DNA of 64,000 nt from Telluribacter humicola (GTDB lineage: Bacteria; Bacteroidota; Bacteroidia; Cytophagales; Spirosomataceae). Of the stretch, positions 26,426 through 35,323 are shown piece after piece. Location: positions 248,001 through 312,000 of the forward strand of contig NZ_JAFIQT010000006.1 in the NCBI RefSeq assembly GCF_017355935.1. Reading direction: 5' to 3'. Under the pieces are notes generated by a model. That model was not told the origin of the DNA. It saw only the letters and a program-made list of their open reading frames with translations, and did no database searches. Numbering within the stretch: the first letter of the stretch is position 1; each line of letters starts with the position of its first letter. The translations under genes were made by a program, and so were the position numbers.

Positions 26426-27139
26426 TTACTTAGCTGGCAGCTCATTACTGTATTTCAATAAGGCTTTCAACTCTTCTTTATTGTTAAAGTTAGTCTTGTG
26501 CTCCTTCAAGTACTCATTAAGTATCCTTTTATGATCCGAATATAGTTTCAGCAGACTACCCTTATTAGCCAGATAGATGGCATTATTCTTATCTACCAGA
26601 TAGTAATTTTCATGTCTTGCCAGCAGAATATCTCCTTTTACATCCAGATGCTGCACCCTTCCATTTTGATCCGAAAAGGTTTTGTAGCGTGAAATTGCAG
26701 AAGCGCCGGATGATTGATTATAGCCTCCCATCTTTTCACTTTGTACCTGGATCAGCATGGGGTGAATAGCAAGTTTTACCCCTTCGGTATCATTCACTAC
26801 TTCTACAAACCCTACCTTAGGGTTATACAGGTACTGGTCATCTGCGATTTTGATATTCTTGATTGTAAATTCATTGGCCAGAGCCAGGGTATCACCACGA
26901 GGATTTAGGAACTGCATTTCATTCAGAAGTACATTGAAGTTTATCTTGGTATCTACCGGAGGACCGTTAAAGAATGAGATTGTACCCGGAGTGAAATTAG
27001 GGTACCGGTATTGATCTTTAGCCGAAACCGACTTTTTGAGATCTTCTACATTTTTTACCCGTATGATGTTAGGTGATTGAGCCCAAAGGAGTGACGTATA
27101 GCATGAGCAGATCGCGGTCAATAATAAGATTTTTTTCAT
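26426..27139 (-). CDS. Secreted protein of unknown function, tandem paralogue A
   Basis: A 237-residue protein with a signal peptide (MKKILLLTAICSCYTSLLWAQ). The mature part shares a pattern with the neighbour at 27303: 'YRYPNFTPGTISFFNGPPVDTKINFNVLLNEMQFLNPRGDTLALANEF' against 'NYCYPSFITSTVTFKDSSVV...LNYNMLLREMHFLTEAGDTMALAN'. Both have 'YYLVDKN/HYFLVDKN' and end in a helical 'KEELKALLKYSNEL'. The fold is probably a beta-rich N-terminal half and a helical end. I recognise no named family and cannot assign a function. Separate genes (289 nt apart counting from start to start), likely a local duplication. Confidence 0.82.
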   Translation of the reverse strand: MKKILLLTAICSCYTSLLWAQSPNIIRVKNVEDLKKSVSAKDQYRYPNFTPGTISFFNGPPVDTKINFNVLLNEMQFLNPRGDTLALANEFTIKNIKIADDQYLYNPKVGFVEVVNDTEGVKLAIHPMLIQVQSEKMGGYNQSSGASAISRYKTFSDQNGRVQHLDVKGDILLARHENYYLVDKNNAIYLANKGSLLKLYSDHKRILNEYLKEHKTNFNNKEELKALLKYSNELPAK

Positions 27140-27302
27140 AGCTGAGTGGAGTTATAGCGACAAAGAATGGGAGAAAAAATAGTCTTACCTTAAAAGTAGG
27201 ACTACGTCTAAAGTTACCTGTTCCTATGATTAATAAGAAGGCGGCAAAGTGAGAGCCGTCAAGAGTAGCTGCCGGATCAGGAAGAATAATACAATAAACA
27301 GA

Positions 27303-28013
27303 CTATTGAACAGAAAGCTGATCAACGTACTGTAAGAGCTTGATAAGCTCCTCTCTTTTGGTCAGGCTATTACTATTCTTATTAATGTACTGATTGATTT
27401 CCCTGCGATAATTGGGGTACAGCTTTTGTAGATTAGGCTTGCTGACTTTATAAGGCGTACTATTTTTATCCACCAGGAAGTAGTGTGTAAGGTGAGCATA
27501 AATGGTCTGTCCCCGCATGTCTCTGATTCGGGTACTTCCTGTGCTATCCTTATCCATTGCGATCATGACGGTTTTAGCCAACGTACCAGAACCTACGACT
27601 CTTGTTTCAGTCATTAATTGAGCCGATAAGTTCAGATTCCTAAAGGAAGCAACAATCCATAGAAAACCATAAGGGGCTACGAACTGGAACAGATCCTCCT
27701 TTATCTGGATATGCGCAATGCCACCACCGTTGGCCAGTGCCATCGTATCACCTGCTTCGGTAAGAAAGTGCATTTCTCTAAGCAACATGTTGTAGTTAAG
27801 TGGAGCTTGTACTACGCTGCTATCTTTAAATGTGACGGTGCTGGTAATGAAGGATGGATAGCAGTAGTTTCTCTGAATGAGCTTAGCATCATAATTGACT
27901 GTAGTGGTGTCCGCGCTGTTATTACGGGACTGAGCAAGGCTGGCAGAGGAACAGGCAATAACTAAATGAGCACTGGCAATAACTACTTTAAGAGTGAACT
28001 GAGAAGGGAGCAT
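27303..28013 (-). CDS. Secreted protein of unknown function, tandem paralogue B
   Basis: A 236-residue protein from ATG 28013 (MLPSQFTLKVVIASAHLVIACSSASLAQ; signal peptide). The upstream alternative start adds five residues. It is diverged from the 26426 protein but keeps the same layout: 'NYCYPSFITSTVTFKDSSVVQAPLNYNMLLREMHFLTEAGDTMALANG', central 'IKEDLFQFVAPYGFLWIV', then 'THYFLVDKNSTPYKVSKPNLQKLYPNYRREINQYI' and 'KREELIKLLQYVDQL'. An exact TAnnTTTG box on the minus strand lies at 28073-28080. It diverges from the TonB-dependent receptor gene. Confidence 0.8.
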   Translation of the reverse strand: MLPSQFTLKVVIASAHLVIACSSASLAQSRNNSADTTTVNYDAKLIQRNYCYPSFITSTVTFKDSSVVQAPLNYNMLLREMHFLTEAGDTMALANGGGIAHIQIKEDLFQFVAPYGFLWIVASFRNLNLSAQLMTETRVVGSGTLAKTVMIAMDKDSTGSTRIRDMRGQTIYAHLTHYFLVDKNSTPYKVSKPNLQKLYPNYRREINQYINKNSNSLTKREELIKLLQYVDQLSVQ

Positions 28014-28072
28014 GATATAATGGTACAATAATTACCCGGTACAGGCCGGTTGGATTCAACGATATACTAGGA

Positions 28073-28080
28073 CAAAAGTA
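28073..28080 (-). promoter_or_regulatory. Candidate -7 promoter box for paralogue B
   Basis: Minus strand TACTTTTG is an exact TAnnTTTG match, 60 nt upstream of the ATG. No convincing -33 element is seen. Confidence 0.4.
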
Positions 28081-28146
28081 CCATCATCTTCCAGAACAGG
28101 CTTTACCGGATAGTAAAAAACGGGGTACTTATGGGGTGGTATAACA

Positions 28147-28178
28147 TTTGTTTGATTAGGAATAGTTAATGAACTTTG
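28147..28178 (+). promoter_or_regulatory. Candidate promoter for the TonB-dependent receptor
   Basis: TTTG at 28147-28150 (and again 28151-28154) is followed, after 16-20 nt, by GAACTTTG (28171-28178), one mismatch from TAnnTTTG. A start about 28185 gives a short leader before the ATG at 28206. It also argues against starting the gene at the TTG at 28176. Confidence 0.35.
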
Positions 28179-28205
28179 ACCCCTTACTTTTCTAAACCAA
28201 AACCG

Positions 28206-30278
28206 ATGTCTTTATTCGATCAAACTAGTACTTTACTTTGCTCAGGTACACTGCTGGCAACTTTACTATTAGGTCATTCACTCCAGGCGCAGAATGATAC
28301 GCTACGGGTGAATCAGCTGGAAGAGGTTACTGTCAATGCCTACGAAACCAGAAGATCGCTGCTGGAAACACCGGCTGCTATCAACGTCGTGACGCCACGA
28401 CTCATGACGCGATTTGCCTCTACGACCTGGATTAACGCTGTTAATACTACTCCCGGTGTTAGAATGGAGGAAAGGTCACCCGGAAGTTACCGGTTTTCTA
28501 TACGTGGAAGCTTGCTGCGTTCGCCATTCGGGGTGCGTAATGTGAAGTTTTACTGGAACGGAATACCTTTTACCGATGCAAGCGGTAACACGTCCCTCAA
28601 CGTTCTGGACTTTGCTTCGGTGGAGCGGATGGAAATTATCAAAGGCCCCGGGAGTAGCTTGTACGGCGCAGGTACCGGGGGAGTGGTGCTGCTCTCGACA
28701 CCATCCGGCAATGCAGGTACTCAGCGGGTTGAGCAACAGGTGGGTTTTGGAAAATATGGCTTCCATAGCCGGAACACCATGGTTCAGGCTGGAGGTGTTT
28801 CGGTATTGTATGGCCACCAGCAACAGGAAGGGTACCGGGAGCATAGCGCTATGGTACGCGATGCCGTAACGTTTACACTAACGAATCAGCTGAGTGAGCG
28901 GGGATCATTGTCTCTTCTAGGCCTTTACTCCGACCTCCACTACCAGACCCCCGGCGGTATCACCCTGGAGCAGTACCAGATAGATCCTAAGATGTCACGA
29001 CAACCCACGCGGGTACTACCCGGCAGCCGTGAGCAACAAGCAGGTGTATACACCCGCTACGCCATGTTGGGGGGAAGCTACGACTATCGGTTGTCGCCCC
29101 GCTGGACTCAGACCCTGTCGCTGTACCTGAATACCAATGATTTTAGGAACCCATTCATCAGTAATCAGGAGAAACGTACTGAGCTGGGACTGGGAGGTAG
29201 AAATGTGTGGCGGTACAGCTTTGACAATAGCAACTGGAATGCTACCTGGACCAGTGGGATCGAAGCTCAGTACCTGCAGTCTATTCAGCGCACGTTTGAG
29301 AATATCAAAGGTACTACCGGTACTCTGTTGACTGATGAAGAACTCATGACAGGTACCTTATCGGCTTTTACACAGCTGGAAGCTGAGCCCCTGGATGGAT
29401 TGATCACTACCGTAGGATTGAGCTATAACACCCTTCGTTATGATTTTGGTAAGTTCTTTCCGGCTCCCTACAACAGCCAGCAACAGAACTTCAAAGCCGA
29501 GCTGGCGCCGCGTCTGGCTATCCTGAAAAAGATTGGAGACGACTGGGCGGTATTCGGCAGTTATAGCCAGGGATTCTCGCCACCCACCCTACAAGAGATT
29601 CGTCCCTCGGCCGGTGGCTTCCGCACAGATCTGGCAGCGGAGCGGGGAATTAATCGGGAGATTGGTATACGTCGGGCCGGTCGCAGACTATCGGGTGAGG
29701 TGAATCTATATTCATTTGGTCTACGGGAAGCTATCGTACGCCGCGCCAACGAGGATGGATCTGAGTACTTCGTCAATGCAGGTCGTACCCGTCAGAATGG
29801 GGTAGAGTGGCAGGTAGGTTATAATATTTATACCAGTAGTGTAGGAGCTCTTAACAACATCCGCGCCTGGCACAATGGTACCTATACCAATTACCGCTTT
29901 GTGGATTTTCAGCAGGGCGATGCGCAACTATCTGGCAATCTACTACCGGGGATACCCCGGCTAAGTCATGCTACGGGTCTTGATGTGGAGGCTGCTTATG
30001 GTCTTTCGCTGTACCTGACTTACCAGCACGGAGGTAATGTATACCTGAATGATGCCAATACGGTGGAGGCTTCTCCTTATGATCAGTTTGTAGTGCGGGG
30101 AAGCTGGAAACGCAACTGGGGCAGCCACTTCTATACGGATCTATCCGCTTCGGCCGAACTGGTAAAAGCGGATTTATACAGCCTGGGTTTTGACCTGAAT
30201 GCCTTTGGTAGCCGCTACTACAATGCCACTCCCAAGCAGAATGCCTGGCTGGGTATTAAAGCCGGCTGGCGCTGGTAG
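28206..30278 (+). CDS. TonB-dependent outer-membrane receptor
   Basis: A 690-residue receptor from ATG 28206 with a signal peptide ending HSLQAQ. The TonB-box/plug region is 'LEEVTVNAYETRRSLLETPAAINVV', then 'FSIRGSLLRSPFGVRNVKFYWNGIPFTDASG' and 'VERMEIIKGPGSSLYGAGTGGVVLLST'. The barrel fills the rest and ends 'NAWLGIKAGWRW', an aromatic end. It has no carboxypeptidase-like N-terminal domain and no SusD partner, so it is closer to siderophore/metal-type receptors than to glycan (SusC) receptors. The ligand is unknown. Convergent with an NRAMP-like gene, which makes metal uptake a reasonable but unproven theme. Confidence 0.92.
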   Translation: MSLFDQTSTLLCSGTLLATLLLGHSLQAQNDTLRVNQLEEVTVNAYETRRSLLETPAAINVVTPRLMTRFASTTWINAVNTTPGVRMEERSPGSYRFSIRGSLLRSPFGVRNVKFYWNGIPFTDASGNTSLNVLDFASVERMEIIKGPGSSLYGAGTGGVVLLSTPSGNAGTQRVEQQVGFGKYGFHSRNTMVQAGGVSVLYGHQQQEGYREHSAMVRDAVTFTLTNQLSERGSLSLLGLYSDLHYQTPGGITLEQYQIDPKMSRQPTRVLPGSREQQAGVYTRYAMLGGSYDYRLSPRWTQTLSLYLNTNDFRNPFISNQEKRTELGLGGRNVWRYSFDNSNWNATWTSGIEAQYLQSIQRTFENIKGTTGTLLTDEELMTGTLSAFTQLEAEPLDGLITTVGLSYNTLRYDFGKFFPAPYNSQQQNFKAELAPRLAILKKIGDDWAVFGSYSQGFSPPTLQEIRPSAGGFRTDLAAERGINREIGIRRAGRRLSGEVNLYSFGLREAIVRRANEDGSEYFVNAGRTRQNGVEWQVGYNIYTSSVGALNNIRAWHNGTYTNYRFVDFQQGDAQLSGNLLPGIPRLSHATGLDVEAAYGLSLYLTYQHGGNVYLNDANTVEASPYDQFVVRGSWKRNWGSHFYTDLSASAELVKADLYSLGFDLNAFGSRYYNATPKQNAWLGIKAGWRW

Positions 30279-30286
30279 AGTAGGGT

Positions 30287-31468
30287 CTACAGGAAGTTTT
30301 TGACAGAATTGATCAGGCTGTTCAGGCCCAGCAGTACCGTAACAAGGAATATCAGGTAGAGAAACAGATTCTGGACCCAAGAGTTGCGGTGCTCAGCCGG
30401 GAGCAGCTCAGGATCATTGATCGTCCTGATGATCTGCCAGGTCACAAACGGAAGCAGCAACCCATTGGCAGCCTGAGCCGCAATGAAAATAGGAATGGGT
30501 TTGATATTTAGTAGCCCAAAAAAGAGTCCAATTAGAATAACACCCCGCCACACCCAGTCAGCTTGACTGGGTGTACTTTTTAATAAGGTACGGGCGGTGA
30601 TAGCTGCTGCGAATGGAGCCGTCACTACGGATGTAAATCCTGCTCCGAACAAGCCAATGGCATAGAGTATATTACCCGTAGGGCCAAATCGGGCAGCCAG
30701 TACTTCGGAGGCTCTTTCAAAGCTGAATGTGTCTTTGATCAGAGTTCCGCCCAACAAGATGCTTATGGAGATAATACCTCCAATAAGTACAGCCATTAGG
30801 ATTCCCTGCCTCATCTCTCGTACCGACTGTCCCTGACCGATACCCGAAGCCAGAAAAAGGTTGTAGGGAACAATAGTGGTACCTACCAGTCCGGTAATGA
30901 CCAGGGCCGAGCCGGCAGGAAAGGTGGGGACAATAGCATCATGAAGCAGGCGTGGGACCGAAGATATACTTTGAAACCCTACCCACACAAAGGCAATTCC
31001 CATCAGAAAGACTACCATGCCGAGGACACGGGAGAGCAGGGTAGTAGATTTGATGGATAAAAAGAGAAAGGCTAATAAACTTACCAGTAGGGTCATAATA
31101 CACCCTGGGACGTCGAGGAGTAGTTGTAATCCCGCTACTGCTCCCAGAATGTTACCGGCTTCGTAGGCCGCGCATCCGGTTATGACCCCAGCCGCCAGGA
31201 GCCAGTTAATGGTATTGCCCCGGTTACCGTGCCTGATGGATAATAATTCTCCCAGGTTCTTACCCGATGCGATGGTAATGCGGGCGGCGGCTTCCTGAAG
31301 CAGGATAGTACTAATCGTAGAGAATACCAGTGCCCACAGCAGGGAAGTACCATACGACGCTCCCGCCAGACCGCAGGTAGTGACGGTGCCGGGGCCAATG
31401 AAGGCCGCTGAAATCACCGACCAGAAAAGCAGACCAGAAAGGCCGGAGCGAAGGGAAAGAGACTTCAT
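30287..31468 (-). CDS. NRAMP-superfamily transporter, metal-binding residues not canonical
   Basis: A 393-residue integral membrane protein with about 11 predicted helices. The layout follows NRAMP/SLC11: TM1 'ISAAFIGPGTVTTCGLAGASYG', TM3 'GVITGCAAYEAGNILGAVAGL', TM6 'GLVGTTIVPYNLFLASG'. In canonical manganese/iron transporters TM1 has DPGN and TM6 has AxxMPH. Here TM1 reads GPGT and TM6 reads TTIVPY, so the Asp, Asn and Met ligands are absent. It may carry a different ion (inference). It follows the oxoprolinase gene by 39 nt and ends 8 nt from the convergent receptor stop. Confidence 0.85.
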   Translation of the reverse strand: MKSLSLRSGLSGLLFWSVISAAFIGPGTVTTCGLAGASYGTSLLWALVFSTISTILLQEAAARITIASGKNLGELLSIRHGNRGNTINWLLAAGVITGCAAYEAGNILGAVAGLQLLLDVPGCIMTLLVSLLAFLFLSIKSTTLLSRVLGMVVFLMGIAFVWVGFQSISSVPRLLHDAIVPTFPAGSALVITGLVGTTIVPYNLFLASGIGQGQSVREMRQGILMAVLIGGIISISILLGGTLIKDTFSFERASEVLAARFGPTGNILYAIGLFGAGFTSVVTAPFAAAITARTLLKSTPSQADWVWRGVILIGLFFGLLNIKPIPIFIAAQAANGLLLPFVTWQIIRTINDPELLPAEHRNSWVQNLFLYLIFLVTVLLGLNSLINSVKNFL

Positions 31469-31507
31469 GTGATCAGGCGGGAGTTTATCTGGTTATTTTT
31501 TTTGCTT

Positions 31508-34500
31508 TTAGGCCTGACCATATCCACCGCCTCCGGGAGTTTCTATAATGATTCTTTCACCGGCTAAGACGCGCTTGCTGCAGATAGCGGGAGACTTTTC
31601 CTGCGCATTTTTCCAATGTACAAAGGTAATGGCTGAGGCCTTACCCGCTTCGCCTCCTTCCAGTCCGTAGGGGGAGAAATGGTTGTGCTGGCCAATAAGC
31701 GTTACGTCCAGATCTTCAAGAAATTCCAGTTCCCGGATGATTCCATCACCGCCTTTCCATTTGCCCGCTCCGCCTGATCCTGTACGGATACCAAACCTGC
31801 ATAGCCTCACCGGGTAGCGACGTTCCAGTTCTTCCGGATCGGTGATGCGGGTATTGGTCATATGCTGGTGTACACCCGAGCGTCCGTTAAAGCCCGGTCC
31901 GGCTCCGGCTCCGCCACCGATGGTTTCGTAGTACCCGAAGCGGTCGTTCCCAAACAGGAAGTTATTCATAGTACCCTGGCTACAGGCCGCCAGACCAAAC
32001 GCTTTTAGCAGTGTATCTACCAGTCGTTGGCTTACTTCGGTATTGCCACCTACCACGGCCGGGCATTGTGTGGGATCATCTTCGAAGTGGGGGTGAAGAA
32101 AGGAGTCGTCCGGTAGTACCAGTTCCACCTGATTCATTAGTCCATCGTTTAACGGTATTTCTTTTCCTACCAGTATGCGCAGGACATAGAGGATAGCGCT
32201 ATAAATAATGGAAATATTGGCGTTCAGATTTTGAGGGTGAACCTTGGAGGTACCCGTAAAATCAAAGAGTACACGGTTTGGCTCAACTGCTACCTGTAGA
32301 GCGATACGACGTCCATCGTCCATGTACTCCACCGCTTTCAGCTGCTTGCCTACCCATGGTCTCAGCGACTGCGTTACCTGCTGGGTGGCACTCCTTTTCA
32401 GCAACTGCATGTAGGTGATTACTTTCCGGATACCATGCTCATGCACCAGTTTGAGCAGATCCTCTTGTCCCCGCCGGAGGGCTGACAGAGCGGCTATAAT
32501 ATCGGCTTCGTTCTCCGTCAACATGCGGGTAGGATAAGGGCTTTCAGTAAAGAGCTTCTTTATCGTTTCCCACTGCATTTCGCCCCGCCTTACGAGGTAC
32601 TGCGGCAGAATGGCCACCCCCTCTTCGTGAAGCCGGGTAGCATCGGGCGGCATGGACCCCGGCCTTTTACCACCTATTTCGGCGTGGTGAGCCCGGTTGA
32701 CAACGTAACCTACGCATTGGTCATCTTCTGTGAATACTCCCGCTATGAGTGTGACATCCGGCAAGTGCGAACCGCCGTATTTGGGGTGATTGGTAATGAC
32801 TACATCTCCCGATCCTATCTCTACTACCTCCTTTACCAACCGGGTACATATTCCCAGACTACCCAGATGGACGGGTATATGCGGCGCGTTGACCAGGAGC
32901 TCCCCATTCGGGTCCAGCAGGGCGCAGGAGAAGTCTAGCCGCTCCTTCACATTGACCGAAAAGGCCGTACGCTGCAGTTGAGCACCCATTTCTTCGGCGA
33001 TGGCAGAGAAGCGATTGGTAAATAGCTCCAGCTCTACTTCGCGGGTATGGTGAGTGGTGGCCGCTGGGGTAGTTCTTTTATCGGTGACGATTATATCTCG
33101 CGTTGATTGGGTAACAGCTTCCCAGCCTTCGGGTATATAGGAGGTGGAGGTAACATTACGCAGGATGGCCGGACCTGTAATGATATCGCCGGGAGCGAGC
33201 TCTTCCCAATCGTATACTCCGACCACTGTATCCGATATGTAAGGTGAGGAGACTCTAAGCTTAGGCTGAACAACCTGGAAGCTGGGGGAAGGGGAAACCA
33301 CATGCTGTTCCTTACTCTTCTCCCGGATCATCATCCGGATGCTCTCTACTTCTACCTCCTTGTTCTGGGGCAGGTAGCCAAACTGTGACTTGTAGTGTTT
33401 TTCAAAAAGTTGAAGGGTACCTTCTCCCTGATAGGGTATTTCGATACTGCTTTCCTGACCGCTGTACCGGAGGAAGGCGGAGCAAAATCCGGTTTCAGTC
33501 TCTAGTACAGACTCTCGTCGGATTTCCTCAGTACCTCTGGCTCGTAGTTCTTCAATAATTTCCGGGAGTTGGAGTATGGCTTTATGCCATTTCTGCAAAA
33601 CCTGCGCAGATACGATCCGGCTTACCTGTGCTTCGCCCATTCCCAGGGCGCTGAATAGTCCCGCGTCAAAAGGAATGATCACTTGCTGTATATCTAGTAT
33701 CTCAGCCAGTTGACATCCGTGCATACCACCGGCACCACCAAAGGTTAGCAGGGCGTACTCCCTCGGATCAACCCCCTTGGCTACGGATATGCGACGAATG
33801 GCATCAGCCATTTTTTCATTCCCAATCCGTTCCAGTCCTAACAAGATCTCCTGACTTGACAGATTACTGCCACTCTTGTAGGTTATATCGTCTTGTAATT
33901 TTCGTAGGGATTCAGCTGCATATTCAGTATGAATAGGTATGCCCAATCGGGTGGCATCCATCTTACCTAAGAGCAAATTAACATCCGTTAGGGTCAAAGG
34001 TCCTCCGGCACCGTAGCAGGCCGGGCCGGGGCTGGCTCCGGCACTCTCCGGGCCTACACGCAGGCTGAAGCCGTCGTACCAGCAAACAGATCCACCACCG
34101 GCTGCCACCGTTTCGATAGCGAGGGCTGGGCTGTGCATCTCGAGGGTATTGATGCGGGTTGTGTAGTTTATATCCGGCCGACCGGCTATGCGGGCGGTGT
34201 CAGTACTGGTACCACCCATATCAAAGGTAAGTACCTTATCAAAACCCAGGCGCTGCGCCAAGGAGGTAGCGGCTACCATTCCACCGGCGGGGCCACTCAG
34301 CAGGCTGTCTTTTGCACGAAATGTACCAGCCCCCACCAGACCACCGGCGCTTGTCATCACTTTAAGCTGAGCGTCGCCCAGTGATTTTCGGATACGTCGG
34401 AGATAGTTGTCCAGTACGGGAGATAAGTAGGCATTGATCACTGCCGTCTGCGTGCGTCTCAGGTAGTGCAGACCGGGGAATAGCTGGGCCGATTGGGAAA

Positions 34501-35275
34501 CATAGCGAATGCCAGCCGCTCCCAGGTACTCTGCTATACGCTCTTCGTGCGCCGGGTTGCGATAGGAGTGCAACAGAGATACTGCTACTGATTCAAACGT
34601 ATTCTCTACGCAATACTCTTTCAGTCGTTCCAGCACTTCTTGTGTCAGTGGAGTATGTACTGATCCATCCGGTTCAAGCCTTTCATTGATCCCTACTACT
34701 GCATCATATAGTAAGGTAGGCTCTGGTATATCCAGCTGAAACAGGTGCGGCCTTTGCTGCGTCCCGATCCGGAGGAGGTCTTCAAAACCCTGCGTGACGA
34801 GCAGTAGTGTCTTAGCCCCCTTGTGTTCCAGTAGGGCGTTGGTTCCCTTGGTCGTACCCAGTCGCATGTGCAGGGGGGGGAACAACGCTTTGAGCGAAGT
34901 ACCCGTGACAAGCCTGGTAGCTAATACAGGAGCCTCTTCCCCCGTAAAAAGTTCAAAATCTATATTTGATAACGGCGTTAGATTATCTTCTAATGTAATT
35001 GTCCTGTTCCGGTAGTTAATAGACAGCAACTTTGTGGTGTTGGTGCTGCCCTGCAGGCGGAAATGGTAGCCTTCCAGCAGGTGGTCAGGGTACTGCCAGG
35101 GGGCATCAAATTCGTAGTAGTTGGCGTCTATCTTACGGATGATCCGGCCACGCAGGCAGCCGCTGCTCAGTACCTTAGCCCGGTGCCGTTGCCCGGTTGG
35201 GGCTATGGCCAGGCAATCAGTAAAAGTACCTCCGGTGTCAATCCAGATTTTCCAGGGTATGGGGGTGGCAGTCAA
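31508..35275 (-). CDS. Hydantoinase/5-oxoprolinase, fused A and B
   Basis: A 1255-residue ATP-dependent amidohydrolase like eukaryotic 5-oxoprolinase, with HyuA first and HyuB from about residue 745 to the end. HyuA motifs: 'IDTGGTFTDCLAI', 'RLGTTKGTNALLEHKGAK', 'LTFDMGGTSTDTARIAG', 'TVAAGGGSVCWY'. HyuB starts 'ELFTNRFSAIAEEMGAQLQRT' and has 'PHIPVHLGSLG' and 'NHPKYGGSHLPDVTLI'. Residues about 36-105, between the first phosphate loop and the next conserved block, carry a stretch I do not recognise. The start is TTG at 35275, as an in-frame stop lies four codons upstream and no ATG is available before the conserved DTGG motif. The substrate is 5-oxoproline or a hydantoin. Second gene of a PIG-L, oxoprolinase, NRAMP-like run (spacing 48 and 39 nt). 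Confidence 0.93.
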   Translation of the reverse strand: MTATPIPWKIWIDTGGTFTDCLAIAPTGQRHRAKVLSSGCLRGRIIRKIDANYYEFDAPWQYPDHLLEGYHFRLQGSTNTTKLLSINYRNRTITLEDNLTPLSNIDFELFTGEEAPVLATRLVTGTSLKALFPPLHMRLGTTKGTNALLEHKGAKTLLLVTQGFEDLLRIGTQQRPHLFQLDIPEPTLLYDAVVGINERLEPDGSVHTPLTQEVLERLKEYCVENTFESVAVSLLHSYRNPAHEERIAEYLGAAGIRYVSQSAQLFPGLHYLRRTQTAVINAYLSPVLDNYLRRIRKSLGDAQLKVMTSAGGLVGAGTFRAKDSLLSGPAGGMVAATSLAQRLGFDKVLTFDMGGTSTDTARIAGRPDINYTTRINTLEMHSPALAIETVAAGGGSVCWYDGFSLRVGPESAGASPGPACYGAGGPLTLTDVNLLLGKMDATRLGIPIHTEYAAESLRKLQDDITYKSGSNLSSQEILLGLERIGNEKMADAIRRISVAKGVDPREYALLTFGGAGGMHGCQLAEILDIQQVIIPFDAGLFSALGMGEAQVSRIVSAQVLQKWHKAILQLPEIIEELRARGTEEIRRESVLETETGFCSAFLRYSGQESSIEIPYQGEGTLQLFEKHYKSQFGYLPQNKEVEVESIRMMIREKSKEQHVVSPSPSFQVVQPKLRVSSPYISDTVVGVYDWEELAPGDIITGPAILRNVTSTSYIPEGWEAVTQSTRDIIVTDKRTTPAATTHHTREVELELFTNRFSAIAEEMGAQLQRTAFSVNVKERLDFSCALLDPNGELLVNAPHIPVHLGSLGICTRLVKEVVEIGSGDVVITNHPKYGGSHLPDVTLIAGVFTEDDQCVGYVVNRAHHAEIGGKRPGSMPPDATRLHEEGVAILPQYLVRRGEMQWETIKKLFTESPYPTRMLTENEADIIAALSALRRGQEDLLKLVHEHGIRKVITYMQLLKRSATQQVTQSLRPWVGKQLKAVEYMDDGRRIALQVAVEPNRVLFDFTGTSKVHPQNLNANISIIYSAILYVLRILVGKEIPLNDGLMNQVELVLPDDSFLHPHFEDDPTQCPAVVGGNTEVSQRLVDTLLKAFGLAACSQGTMNNFLFGNDRFGYYETIGGGAGAGPGFNGRSGVHQHMTNTRITDPEELERRYPVRLCRFGIRTGSGGAGKWKGGDGIIRELEFLEDLDVTLIGQHNHFSPYGLEGGEAGKASAITFVHWKNAQEKSPAICSKRVLAGERIIIETPGGGGYGQA

Positions 35276-35323
35276 TTGTACACAAGTTTAATGTGCCTGA
35301 TCTTGTAAATGAGCGCGAGCGTA

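Noticed and set aside
28176-28205. TTG start of the TonB-dependent receptor
   Set aside because: It overlaps the probable promoter boxes; the ATG at 28206 gives a normal signal peptide.
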